Below, one piece after another: positions 38,475-47,429 of a stretch of DNA of 47,429 bases (positions are counted from its first letter, which is position 1; each line of letters starts with the position of its first letter). This DNA comes from Balneolaceae bacterium (GTDB taxonomy: Bacteria > Bacteroidota > Rhodothermia > Balneolales > Balneolaceae), in assembly GCA_003559375.1 (NCBI GenBank), contig PWLN01000274.1:1-47429 (forward strand), read 5' to 3'. The notes beneath the pieces were generated by a model. It did not search any database. It saw only the letters and a list, made by a program, of their open reading frames with translations, and was not told the origin of the DNA. A program made the translations under genes and the position numbers.

Positions 38475-39608
38475 ATGATCAATTTTATTGTTCCATGGGA
38501 CCAAAAGTGGATTTTTGAAAATTTGGTGAATCGTGTATCTGCCGAAAACTCATCAATTTTAAAGATTATCACATATCATGATCTTAGCAGGCAGGACAAA
38601 CTATTAGCCGGTATCTATATTTTAACAGGATATGGAGTACTTACCAAAATTCAGAAAGAGGCAGCTGTTCAGGTGAGCAACCTGCTTGAAAGCGGCGGTT
38701 CAGAATTTATGATTATGAACCACCCCGGCAGGGTATTGGAACGGTATATGCTGCTTAAAACACTTCATCAGCGAGGCATTAATCAATTCAGGGCATTCAG
38801 GATTAATGAAATCCAGGATAATAGTATAAAACTGCATTTTCCGGTTTTTATCAGAGAAGAAGGAAAGCATTCCGGAAGCCTGACCGGAATACTGAACAAT
38901 TCTGATGAATTAACTCAGGCTATAAACCAACTGAAAAATGACCGATATCGAATGAATGAACTTTTGGTTGTATAGTTTGTTGATACGTCAGGCGAGAATG
39001 GACTTTTCAGGAAATATTCAGCTTTCAGGGTAGGAGATGCCATAATCCCAAGATATTTAAGCCTGAGTTATCACTGGGTTGTAAAAGAACATGCTACCGA
39101 TCCGTCCGGATCAACCTTATACACTGATGAATTGATAGAGGAAGAGTTTTCTTACATACAAAACAACCCTCATCAGAAAGAACTCAGAGACATATTTGAT
39201 ATAGCTAATATTGAATATGGGCGTATTGATTATGGGTTTAACGATGGCAAACTGCAGGTGTGGGAAATTAATACACTGCCTGTAATTGGGCGCTATCCGG
39301 GTTTGCAAAATGAGGGTGAACAAATTTCAAAAAAAATTGCCGAAAGAAAGGAAAAACGAACTCCTGTAAAAGAACTATTTCATACTCTGATGGATGAAGC
39401 CATCAGTGATATGATTCCGGAGAAATCTGATTCATCTATTGCGCTCACTTTTACGAAAGAACTTCGCCGAGGTATACTCATAGAGAAATCAAAACACAGA
39501 TTAACAAATACGATATTGGAAAGCGGCAGCCGACTTCCAAAATTGAATTTTATTCAACCTCTCAGGTCAACGATTAAAAAGTGTTTAAGAAAATTGATTT
39601 ATTCATAG
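38475..39608 (+). pseudogene. ATP-grasp-like protein, interrupted by TAG
   Basis: A 377-codon frame with no specific family name I can give. The C-terminal part (YGRIDYGFNDGKLQVWEINTLP) is a typical ATP-grasp metal/ATP-binding end, and the middle (FPVFIREEGKHSGSLTG) resembles its lysine-containing ATP lid. The frame is open except TAG at 38973-38975 (codon 167), giving LLVV-stop-FVDTSG. A Glu (GAG) is expected there from the EFVDT/EFID pattern. The two pieces are 38475-38975 and 39132-39608, the latter counted from its first ATG. The intervening codons still encode family-like sequence (GLFRKYSAFRVGD). It follows the symporter by 46 bases and is the first of three successive broken genes. Confidence 0.72.
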
Positions 39609-39713
39609 CATGATTTCCTGATACAACTGTTTCAGGAAAATGTGCTTGCCATGAAACAAATAAATACCATTTCGTATCGGTAATTAGACATTGAACAAAT
39701 CGATTACCGAACC

Positions 39714-40018
39714 ATGCTTACTTTTTTTATTATCTGTCTGATTTCTATTCATACATGTTCAATACAAAATTGTACTGAATTCAAAAAAAAACAGTGATCA
39801 TGAGTACACGGATAGAGTTCGTTACGGAGCTATTAATGTACCTGAAGATCATAACCATCCTGATGGAAAGATTAACGAACGGGCACCTGTTTATTCTCGA
39901 TGAAGGAGGGCATGGTGAAGGAAATTTGGAATGCAAGATTGAGGTGATTCGAAGTTTTTTTGATAACTCTGAAAATCGACCCGGTTCCGGTTGCCTGAAT
40001 ATTATTGATGTGTATTAG
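39714..40018 (+). pseudogene. Deletion remnant of an S33-type alpha/beta-hydrolase lipoprotein
   Basis: Three pieces of one degraded gene are visible. From ATG 39714 there is a lipoprotein-like signal peptide (LISIHTC). After a frame change at an A tract (39783-39791) the next frame gives EYTDRVRYGAINVPEDHNHPDGK, the N-terminal signature of tripeptidyl-aminopeptidase-like S33 hydrolases. From about 39895 a third frame gives GGHGEGNLECKIEVIRSFF and then GSGCLNI, matching the C-terminal catalytic-His and paired-Cys end. Most of the catalytic domain (several hundred codons, including the Ser nucleophile) is gone, so it cannot be functional. Confidence 0.6.
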
Positions 40019-40234
40019 TTTGAAATTGGAAACTGATATTCTTTTATAGATTTACAAATATCATCACAGACAATATAATAATATCAATAAGTTACCATAG
40101 AATTATGCCTTTAGGTCAAGATTTGTTAAATATGTATAAATTCAATTAAAACATCTCGCTGTATCGTTAATTTCATTCTGCTTGAGTTTTAAATAGCAGT
40201 TTGTAATAGATTTAATTGATATAGGTGATTTGTT

Positions 40235-41851
40235 ATGAGTAGGACGAAACTGCTGGTATTCGTTTCTGTTTTAATTGTTTTAGCAGTTGTTGTGATTTTT
40301 CAAATATTGAATAATCAGGATCATTTCTTTCCCGGTTATGATGATATCCTTCAGGATCCTTATTTGCTTCATGGACAGGAACTTTCGCTGATTTATTGCG
40401 GCAGTTGTCATGTTTATCCTGATCCATCTTTGTTGCCAAAAACCACATGGCGTTTTGAGACTCTGCCAGCAATTGCACCCTTTTTAGGTGTTGATCCTTT
40501 TTCAGGCGAGGGTATACAGGATGCCCGCAGAACCAACCCCTATGTTCCCGATCATATCTATCCCTCCGAGCCGATGGTTACAGCCTCAGAATGGCAAAAT
40601 ATCGTGGACTTTTATTGGCATACGGCTCCTGATGAACTGGTCAGAGAAATATCTGTGCCGGAGATTATTATTGATTCCCTCTTTTTTTCTTCTCAGATTC
40701 CTGTTTTTGAAACTGAAGCTGAGCCTGTAGTGACTTCGGTAACGTTTGATGAGCAATCAGGCTACATTTTTGTGAGCAATTCTTCAGATTTAGGTTTATA
40801 CATCTTTGACCGGAATCTGGAAAAAGTGAATCATACGATACTTGAATCGCCTATTTCGGATATTACTTTAATAAAAGGTGAGGCTGACTGTGACACAAAT
40901 GTTTTTTTGGCGACTTTTATCGGTAATTTATTTCCATCTGATGCTCCATATGGATCAGTGAGAAAGGGGATATTTGACCCGATCCGTTCAACGGCTGATT
41001 TTGATTCCCTAATATATGGTAATCTTGCCAGGCCCGTTGCCAGTCAGATTGCTGATGTAAATGGTGACGGAATAGATGAGATCATCATCAACGAATTCGG
41101 CCACAGGGATGGCAGTGTATTCTTGCTTGAGAAGGATGATGAAAACAATTCCCTGCAAAAAGAAATACTGATTCAGACACCCGGTTGCATCCAGTCGTAT
41201 GTTTTGGATTTTACCGGGAATGGTATGAATGATATTGTTTCACTTTGTACACAGACTGATCAGGCAATTTACCTATTTGAAAATAAAGGGAATAACCAGT
41301 TTGAAAGATCTACACTATTGCAATTTGAAATCACGGCAGGCTCAAGTTCTTTCGAACTTGTAGATTTTAATGATGATGGATATTTTGACATCCTTTACAC
41401 CAGCGGTGACAATGCCGATTTCTCCAAGATCTTTAAACCCTATCATGGTGTATACATTTTTGGAAATAATGGAGTAAACCGCTTTGATGAAAAGTGGTTT
41501 TATCCGTTGCATGGAGCTTACAATGCGAAGGCGAGAGATTTTACAGGAAATGGAGAACCGGATATCGCTGTTATTTCATACTTTGCAGATTATGAAAATT
41601 CACCGTAAGAAGGGTTTGTTTTTTTCAGGAATGATGGAGGTTTGAATTTTACACCTTATCATCATCCCTCCACAACAGTCGGGCGCTGGCTGACGATGGA
41701 TGTAGCTGACTGGACGGGTAATGGCAGGTATGATATTTTGCTGGGTAATGCGTCAGCCGGTGTATTTGGCCCGTCTGATGTAAATCAGGAACTGTTAAAT
41801 AGATGGCAAAACAGCCCATTGTTTATGCTGCTTGAGAATCATTGGAATTAA
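40235..41851 (+). pseudogene. Cytochrome c/FG-GAP repeat protein, interrupted by TAA
   Basis: Membrane-anchored periplasmic protein, 538 codons. An N-terminal signal anchor (residues 5-25) is followed by one c-type heme motif (CGSCH, Cys55, Cys58, His59) and a propeller-like region of FG-GAP/VCBS repeats with calcium-binding-style loops (DVNGDGIDEI, DFNDDGYFDILY, DFTGNGEPDIAV, DWTGNGRYDILL). This architecture is known in Bacteroidota proteins of uncertain role. The frame is open from 40235 to 41851 except TAA at 41606-41608 (codon 458), giving ENSP-stop-EGFVFFRNDGG. Glu (GAA) is expected. The stop removes the last propeller repeats. Confidence 0.82.
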
Positions 41852-41888
41852 TAGGGTATCTAATTTTTTGGATAATGTGATTAGATCG

Positions 41889-41919
41889 AAAAAAAAGAGG
41901 CACGCATAAGCGTGCCTCT
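41889..41919 (-). terminator. Strong intrinsic terminator of the susCD operon
   Basis: AGAGGCACGC-ATAA-GCGTGCCTCT is a perfect ten-pair hairpin (41896-41919). Read on the minus strand it is followed by a run of eight T, 30 bases after the SusD stop. The opposite side lacks a T tract, so it serves mainly the minus-strand transcript. Confidence 0.92.
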
Positions 41920-41949
41920 CGTTATAACCAGGGGAACAGTATGGCTTGC

Positions 41950-43863
41950 TTAGTAACCCTGATTTTGTGTCAACTGAGGTACACCGCCCACAGTACTCAG
42001 GTCGATCTGACGCTGAGGAATAGGGAAGTATTCATTTTTGTTGGTTGAAAACCTTCCTTCGTTAAGGTATGAGGCTGGGAAGAACGCGCCTTCATAGTCC
42101 ATAAATCTGTTGATTTCGGTTTGTGCAATACCCCATCTGTTCAGATCGAAGAAACGGTGACCTTCAAGTGCCAGTTCAAGTTTGCGCTCGAAACGTACAA
42201 TTGCTCTTGCCTGTGCCTGGCTGCCCAGGTCGTTGTAGAGTGAAATCTCGTAATTAGGAACTGTATATTCGTTCCAGTTTGCAATATCTGTAGTGCCACC
42301 ACCCAGATAAACAAACGTGGTTCCGGTATCATTACGTACAACCCAGCTTCCTGATGTAATATCCAGTGCAAGCATTTCTGCCTGGCTGTCTACAACTGCA
42401 AAGGCAAATTCCTCATTGAACTCATTGCGAATCCACCCTGCCGGATCAGCAGCACGCGCACGCACACGATTGATATACTGCAATGCCTGTCCAAGGCTGC
42501 CTGCTTCAATTTCAGCCTCAGCGGCCATTAGCAATACATCTGCAAAGCGGATAATCGGGATGTTGTATGAAGTACCTGGTGCCCATTGGCTTGGATTGTT
42601 AACATCCTGGTCATCTTTTCTCCACCATATGTGCTTTTTGGCTGCATATGGTCCTGAATAAGCCTGGTCGCGTATCCATCGTTCGCCGGGGTGTGGACCC
42701 CAATCGTGAAACGGTACACCACGACGGCCTACGGTCCAGTCGAGACGCGGATCGAGCGTGCCTTCATGTGGTGTAAACTGAACATTTGACAAGATTCCAT
42801 TATCCCATCTCACACTGGTTGCCAAATGATTGTCAACCATCGGGAGGCCGTCAACAGTCTGATAAGCATTCACCAGGAACTGTGTAGGCTGGTAAAAACC
42901 GCAGCATCGGAACGGGCTGTTATACGGATAGTTCAACATCATTCCCGGGTTTGCATTCTGGATACCGCCGGTTCCGTCACTTGCTGATGCCTGAATCGCA
43001 AATACAGACTCTGCATGGTTTTTGTAAACCGGATTGTGTACCTGATCCAGGGTTACCAGATCGTATGGCAAGCCATTAGAGGTGCGACCGTTAGGTATGA
43101 TCTGATCATACAGGGTTTTAGCTTCTGAAAACTTCTGCTGGTACATATATGCCTTCGCAAGGTAGGATGCAGCTGCCCATTTATTTGGACGCCCAACCTG
43201 AGCCATGGTTTCCGGAAGGTTTTCGTATGCAAACCTGAAGTCTGCTTCGATCATCGGCCAGATTTCCTGGTCGTTTGGCTGCGGGGTAATGGCATCGGTA
43301 TTCTCATCGATCCATGGTACCCGGTTAAAGAACCTTCTCAGTTCAAAGTAGAAGTGGCCACGGATAAACCGGGCTTCTCCTTCGATCCGGGCTCTGTCGG
43401 CTTCTGAAAACACACCTTCGGCAAGAGGTACATTTGGTAATACACTTAATACCGAGTTGGCACGTGAAATACCTTCATACAGACCACGCCATTTCAGGTT
43501 AATGAAACCTGTTGTGGCTGATACATTCATGCCGCCAAGCGTGTTCATTTGTGGCTGGTCGCCAGCATCACTGCCTTTGTGTGCTTCCGTACCCAATACA
43601 CTGCCGTAGAGCCAGTTTGATGGACATACAATCCAGGCGCCGTCGCCGGGAAGCCCGTCGCCCCAACCCTGGTTACCGGTCTGGCTCAGAGCGCCATAAG
43701 CGCCAATCAGAAGAGCATTCACACCGGTACGGTCGGCAAGCACCTGCTCATCAAGAGAACCAAAGGCCGGGCGGGTGAGAAAGTCGTCCCCGCAGGCTTT
43801 GGTAAAGACGCCTGCCGTCATTAATAGTACAAGTATTAAAATAATATTTCTTGAGTTCTTCAT
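41950..43863 (-). CDS. SusD/RagB-family nutrient-binding lipoprotein
   Basis: Outer-membrane surface lipoprotein that caps a SusC channel and captures glycans. The 637-aa protein has a lipobox ending at Cys24 (TKAC), the N-terminal LTRPAFGSLDEQVLADRTG and LLIGAYGAL segments, the TPR-like helical core (WAAASYLAKAYMYQQKF), and the C-terminal RFERKLELALEGHRFFDLNRWG and FPIPQRQIDL hallmarks. It starts 15 bases after the end of the SusC gene, forming a classical pair. Substrate is not predictable, since no glycoside hydrolase gene adjoins it within the window. Confidence 0.97.
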   Translation of the reverse strand: MKNSRNIILILVLLMTAGVFTKACGDDFLTRPAFGSLDEQVLADRTGVNALLIGAYGALSQTGNQGWGDGLPGDGAWIVCPSNWLYGSVLGTEAHKGSDAGDQPQMNTLGGMNVSATTGFINLKWRGLYEGISRANSVLSVLPNVPLAEGVFSEADRARIEGEARFIRGHFYFELRRFFNRVPWIDENTDAITPQPNDQEIWPMIEADFRFAYENLPETMAQVGRPNKWAAASYLAKAYMYQQKFSEAKTLYDQIIPNGRTSNGLPYDLVTLDQVHNPVYKNHAESVFAIQASASDGTGGIQNANPGMMLNYPYNSPFRCCGFYQPTQFLVNAYQTVDGLPMVDNHLATSVRWDNGILSNVQFTPHEGTLDPRLDWTVGRRGVPFHDWGPHPGERWIRDQAYSGPYAAKKHIWWRKDDQDVNNPSQWAPGTSYNIPIIRFADVLLMAAEAEIEAGSLGQALQYINRVRARAADPAGWIRNEFNEEFAFAVVDSQAEMLALDITSGSWVVRNDTGTTFVYLGGGTTDIANWNEYTVPNYEISLYNDLGSQAQARAIVRFERKLELALEGHRFFDLNRWGIAQTEINRFMDYEGAFFPASYLNEGRFSTNKNEYFPIPQRQIDLSTVGGVPQLTQNQGY

Positions 43864-43878
43864 AGTAGACCTCTGTAA

Positions 43879-46800
43879 TTAAAATCCAAGGTTGATTCCG
43901 AACAGGAACTGCCTTGATGTTGGATAAGCTCCCTCATCCACACCAAAGCTCGTGGTGCTGGCATTGGCAGACTGGGTGTTGCCAATTTCAGGATCCGGGC
44001 CGGAATATCCGGTTATTGTAAACAGGTTCTGTGCCTGAACATATACTCTTAGCTGGTTCAGCCCAATACGCTGCAGCATGTCAACCGGCAGTGAATAACC
44101 AAGCTGCACAGTTCTCAATCTCAGGTATGAACCATCTTCCACATAGTAGGAGTTTGGTACAAGGTTTGTTGCTGTTGAACCTGCATTCTCCTGGATTGGC
44201 GCGGTTGCATTGGTTCTTTCCGGTGTCCATGAATCATAAAGAGCAGTTCTGCTCTTCGCTCCCTGGAATGACGGATAGAAATCTGTCCACCACTTCACTT
44301 GATTCCAGATATCATTGCCCTGTGAGCCGTAGAAGAATGCACTGAAATCGAAGCTCCTGTAATTCACATTAATATCCAAACCATATGTAAAGTCAGGATG
44401 CGGATCTCCAAGATTTGTACGGTCATCTGCAGTTACACGTCCGTCGCCGGTTATATCGGCATAACGGAAACGTCCCGGTGCAGCTTCTGACTGATATACA
44501 CCACCCGGTGCTGATGCATTGGCTGCATCAATTTCAGCCTGACTGTTCCAGAAACCTTCGATCTGATAACCGAAGAATGTAGAGATTGGCCAGCCTACCT
44601 GGTTACGGATAATCGGGTTTCCACCGCCAAATCGCCTTCCTGTACCGTCAAAGTTTTCAACACCTTCAGCAATTTTAATGATTTCGTTGTTATAGGTGGT
44701 GAAGTTAACAGTTGCACTCATGTTAAAGTCGTGGCTGAAGCTTCGTCGGCCGGTTACAGAAATGTCAAGCCCGGTATTTCGAACATTACCCACGTTAATG
44801 AATGGTTGTGCTGCAAGGCCTGCCTGTCCGGGAAGTTCCGGGTTGTAAAGCAGGTCGCGAACGTCATTTCTGTAATAATCCATATCAATTTCGATTGCGG
44901 CATCAAACAACATGGCATTGAAACCGATATTCATGCTATGGGCTTCTTCCCAGCGGGCATACGGGTTTCCAATTCTGCTTTGGAAGAATCCTTCAAAGAT
45001 GCTTGGGCCACCGGTAATCGGATAGTATGATGACAGCCTGTTCGCTGCAAATAATGAAAATGCGTTTTCCGGAGCAACGTTAAGCTGATTACCCATTACA
45101 CCATAGCCTGCACGAACCTGTAAGTTGGCGAGCCAGTCAACATCCTGCATGAAAGATTCCTGGGAGATACGCCAGCCAATACTTGCTGAAGGGAAAGTAC
45201 CCCAGCGGTTTTCCATGAACCTGGATGAACCGTCACGCCTCAGGGTTGCATTGAACAGGTAACGGTTGTCAAAATTATATTCGACTCGACCAAAATATGA
45301 GAAGAGTGCGTTTTCATATTTCCAGCTGTAGTTTGTTGGTGTGCCTGCACCTGTGCTAAGGTTTACATAGTTAGGATTAAATGAGAAATAGTCGGTACGT
45401 GTGCCGCCTCTTTCCCTGCCTGAGCTTTCAAATGCTTCTGTACCCACAACAATGTTAACGTTATGAACACCGGCTAAAAGATTGGTGTAGGACAGAGTAT
45501 TTGTCCAGGTCCAATCAGCGCCGTTCCATGCACCATCACCATACAGGTTGATAACTGCATTTTCAGCTCTTTCATATTCCGGGAACTGGAACCAGCTCCA
45601 GTTGCTTGTTCCGTAGCTTCCACCGAAGTTGGTTCGGAAAGTAACGGTTTCATGAAGGTCAAGCTCAGCAAAAACATTACCAAAAATACGGTTGTTTTCA
45701 CCGGTGTTGTTCATGGTACGTTCACGCTGTGCAACCGGGTTGGCTGAGTTTCCAAGTGGTGCGCCAAAGTTGCCCGCAAAGTTGCCTGCAATATCATAAA
45801 CCGGGATAATTGGCTGCTGCCGGTAAACCATACCGGTTGCGGATCCTTCTTGAAGTGATCCTGTCTGTGGGTTGTACCATAGTGCTAAAGAAGCATTCTG
45901 GCCAATACGGATATTATCTGTAAGGTTGAATTGCGTATTAACACGAAGAGCATAACGCTCATTGTACGTTCTCAACAGGGTGCCTTCCTGGTTCACATAG
46001 TTCAATGATAGCATATAGGTCGCATCATCTGTACCACCGCTCACTGAAAGGTTGCTGTTTGTGGTCCATGCCGGCTGGAAGATTTCCTGGAACCAGTTGG
46101 TGCCTTGTTGGTTTGCAGGGGTAATTCTGTAGAAACTTGCAAGGTCTGCCGTACTGGTATAGAACGGATTCACATAGTAATCATCATGATTCACCTGGCC
46201 GATCATTGCGCCTGCCGGAGCTATATAATCGGGTAGCCTTGGTGATGCACCACTTCCGTATAACGGGGAAGAAGGTGTAAGGCCAGAGTTCCTGAATGCA
46301 AGCCATTCCAGCTCCGCATGCTCCATAGGAGAAGCAATGTTGTACGGGTTTCCGTGATGGCGGGGTGTTTCATAACCCACATAAGAGTCGAACTGTACGG
46401 ATAAGCCCGGGCGGCCACGTTTGGTGGTGATAATCACAACACCATTAGAGGCACGTGCACCGTAGATGGATGCAGCAGATGCATCTTTCAGCACCTGAAG
46501 CGATTCTACGTCGCGAGGGTTCAGGTCACGAATACTTCCGGTAGGTACGCCGTCAACTATATATAAAGGACTTACGTTACCGAAGTTAGCAACACCACGG
46601 ATTCGAACGGAGGGTTCGTCGCCTGGCTGACCTGACTGAGTCACCGTAACACCGGAAACCTGTCCCTGTAATTGTCTTGTAACGGTTGATTCCGCTATTC
46701 TTTGCATTTGCGGAACATTCGCAACACTGATTGAACCTGTGAGGTCAATTCTTCTTTGTGCTGAATATCCTGTTACTACCAGGTCTTCACCAAGAATCGC

Positions 46801-47148
46801 GGATGCCTGCATGATTACGTCAAGCGTTGAACGGCCGTCAACTGCGATGGTTTGGGTAGTATATCCTATATATGAAAAGCGTAGCTGAACATCAGGGCCT
46901 GGAAGAACAAGTGAATATCGTCCATTCAGGTCGGTAGTGGTACCCATTGTGGTTCCCACAATCAGGATATTTACACCAATGAGGGTTTCACCGGTAAACT
47001 CGTCTGTAACGGTCCCGGATACTTCAAAATCCTGCCCGTAAGCAACACTGCTTACGGATAATAGAAGTAACATACACATCCCTGCTGTCGTGAAATAGCG
47101 AAGAGGCGCCCTCCAGGATAAAAGCGTATTGTATAATAATTTTATCAT
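43879..47148 (-). CDS. SusC/RagA-family TonB-linked outer-membrane transporter
   Basis: Outer-membrane oligosaccharide or peptide importer, 1089 aa, the typical SusC length. It has a signal peptide (cleavage near residue 38, VAYGQ), a CarboxypepD_reg-like domain (FEVSGTVTDEFTGETLIGVNI), a plug with the SusC signatures VRIRGVANFGNVSPLYIVDGVP (family block, about residues 178-199) and DVESLQVLKDASAASIYGARASNGVV, a large barrel, and a C-terminal aromatic end (FLFGINLGF). It is upstream of and paired with the SusD gene. The upstream 281 bases contain no AAGCGCTT operator, so it is probably not under the same LacI control as the starch locus. Confidence 0.97.
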   Translation of the reverse strand: MIKLLYNTLLSWRAPLRYFTTAGMCMLLLLSVSSVAYGQDFEVSGTVTDEFTGETLIGVNILIVGTTMGTTTDLNGRYSLVLPGPDVQLRFSYIGYTTQTIAVDGRSTLDVIMQASAILGEDLVVTGYSAQRRIDLTGSISVANVPQMQRIAESTVTRQLQGQVSGVTVTQSGQPGDEPSVRIRGVANFGNVSPLYIVDGVPTGSIRDLNPRDVESLQVLKDASAASIYGARASNGVVIITTKRGRPGLSVQFDSYVGYETPRHHGNPYNIASPMEHAELEWLAFRNSGLTPSSPLYGSGASPRLPDYIAPAGAMIGQVNHDDYYVNPFYTSTADLASFYRITPANQQGTNWFQEIFQPAWTTNSNLSVSGGTDDATYMLSLNYVNQEGTLLRTYNERYALRVNTQFNLTDNIRIGQNASLALWYNPQTGSLQEGSATGMVYRQQPIIPVYDIAGNFAGNFGAPLGNSANPVAQRERTMNNTGENNRIFGNVFAELDLHETVTFRTNFGGSYGTSNWSWFQFPEYERAENAVINLYGDGAWNGADWTWTNTLSYTNLLAGVHNVNIVVGTEAFESSGRERGGTRTDYFSFNPNYVNLSTGAGTPTNYSWKYENALFSYFGRVEYNFDNRYLFNATLRRDGSSRFMENRWGTFPSASIGWRISQESFMQDVDWLANLQVRAGYGVMGNQLNVAPENAFSLFAANRLSSYYPITGGPSIFEGFFQSRIGNPYARWEEAHSMNIGFNAMLFDAAIEIDMDYYRNDVRDLLYNPELPGQAGLAAQPFINVGNVRNTGLDISVTGRRSFSHDFNMSATVNFTTYNNEIIKIAEGVENFDGTGRRFGGGNPIIRNQVGWPISTFFGYQIEGFWNSQAEIDAANASAPGGVYQSEAAPGRFRYADITGDGRVTADDRTNLGDPHPDFTYGLDINVNYRSFDFSAFFYGSQGNDIWNQVKWWTDFYPSFQGAKSRTALYDSWTPERTNATAPIQENAGSTATNLVPNSYYVEDGSYLRLRTVQLGYSLPVDMLQRIGLNQLRVYVQAQNLFTITGYSGPDPEIGNTQSANASTTSFGVDEGAYPTSRQFLFGINLGF

Positions 47149-47429
47149 GGTATACCTTCTTTTTATGATTATTTAAGCATTCACCATTTTCAGGGAGTAT
47201 AAAAAGACCTGCATAACATTTTTCTCCCGCGACAATTCACAGTAATTTGTGATCGTCTAAGTACAGAATAGGAAGTATTGAAATCGTATCTTTCTATGTC
47301 AATAAATCAGCTATCGTAATTATGGGGGAAAAGTCGTTAAAAACGCGAATTATCAGATATTTTATAAGTGTTTTAACTGTGATCCCGTCAACTGAGATAC
47401 ACCTCATCCTGAAAATGAATGATCCTATA
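47149..47429. other. Upstream region of susC, no gene seen
   Basis: The window ends in 281 AT-rich bases preceding susC. They should hold its promoter and possibly the site for an ECF-sigma or HTCS regulator, but I found no confident promoter, operator or open frame. Confidence 0.4.

Noticed and set aside
5512-41608. Alternative genetic code with a reassigned stop codon
   Set aside because: TGA, TAG and TAA all occur as in-frame interruptions and also all end intact genes of normal length, so no single reassignment fits.
41950-47148. Treating the susCD pair as part of the starch locus
   Set aside because: It is on the opposite strand, 8 kb from the amylase, and lacks the LacI-type operator in its upstream region.

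Overview
The window looks like a chromosomal segment of a free-living, aerobic, polysaccharide-using bacterium of the Bacteroidota/Balneolota side of the FCB group. Direct evidence is a SusC/SusD pair, a SusE/F-like surface lipoprotein, a CarboxypepD_reg-type TonB receptor, many lipobox signal peptides, and an amylase ending in a type IX secretion sorting domain with the NYPNPFNPST signature common in Balneolota, Rhodothermota and Ignavibacteria. The Balneolota placement is an inference. All three stop codons serve as normal terminators. I saw no rRNA, tRNA, CRISPR array, phage gene or insertion sequence.

Layout. 185-3144: a periplasmic or surface GH13 amylase lipoprotein followed by an SLC45-like sugar permease. 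3269-7532: a thioredoxin-fold protein without its cysteines, pabC and an interrupted folC (folate synthesis), then rho. 7684-10714 (minus): sppA, an MBL-fold hydrolase and a DUF2784 membrane protein. 11129-13797: a phytoene-dehydrogenase-like oxidoreductase and alanine racemase. 13803-17139 (minus): rpiB-glyA-tatC and an FKBP lipoprotein. 17362-20801: an alpha/beta hydrolase, a PlsC acyltransferase and a pseudo-hydrolase/DedA fusion. 20827-28352: tadA, apt, two envelope proteins of unknown function, dnaG, an inositol-monophosphatase-family enzyme and a LOR/SDH-type dehydrogenase.

28353-33947 is a starch/maltodextrin locus. Two abutting LacI-type palindromic operators precede a SusE/F-like lipoprotein. 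A strong terminator, a LacI regulator and a large GH13 enzyme with a T9SS sorting domain follow, the last broken by an amber codon. 34195-34329 is a 135-bp inverted-repeat element just upstream of a TonB receptor that is fused end-to-start (TAAATG) with an SLC1/DAACS-type symporter whose sodium-site motif is replaced. 38475-41851 is a decaying stretch: an ATP-grasp-like gene with an amber codon, the deletion scar of an S33-type hydrolase, and a cytochrome c/FG-GAP protein with an ochre codon. 41950-47148 (minus) is a SusC/SusD pair with a strong terminator.

The most unusual signal is that four otherwise full-length genes (folC, the T9SS amylase, the ATP-grasp-like gene, the FG-GAP cytochrome) each carry one in-frame stop. 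Each stop sits where family context predicts Gly or Glu, and each is explained by a single G-to-T change at the first codon position (GGA to TGA, GAG to TAG twice, GAA to TAA). This is either a directional mutational or damage artefact, real gene decay, or, less likely, tolerated nonsense codons. Read-level data would decide.
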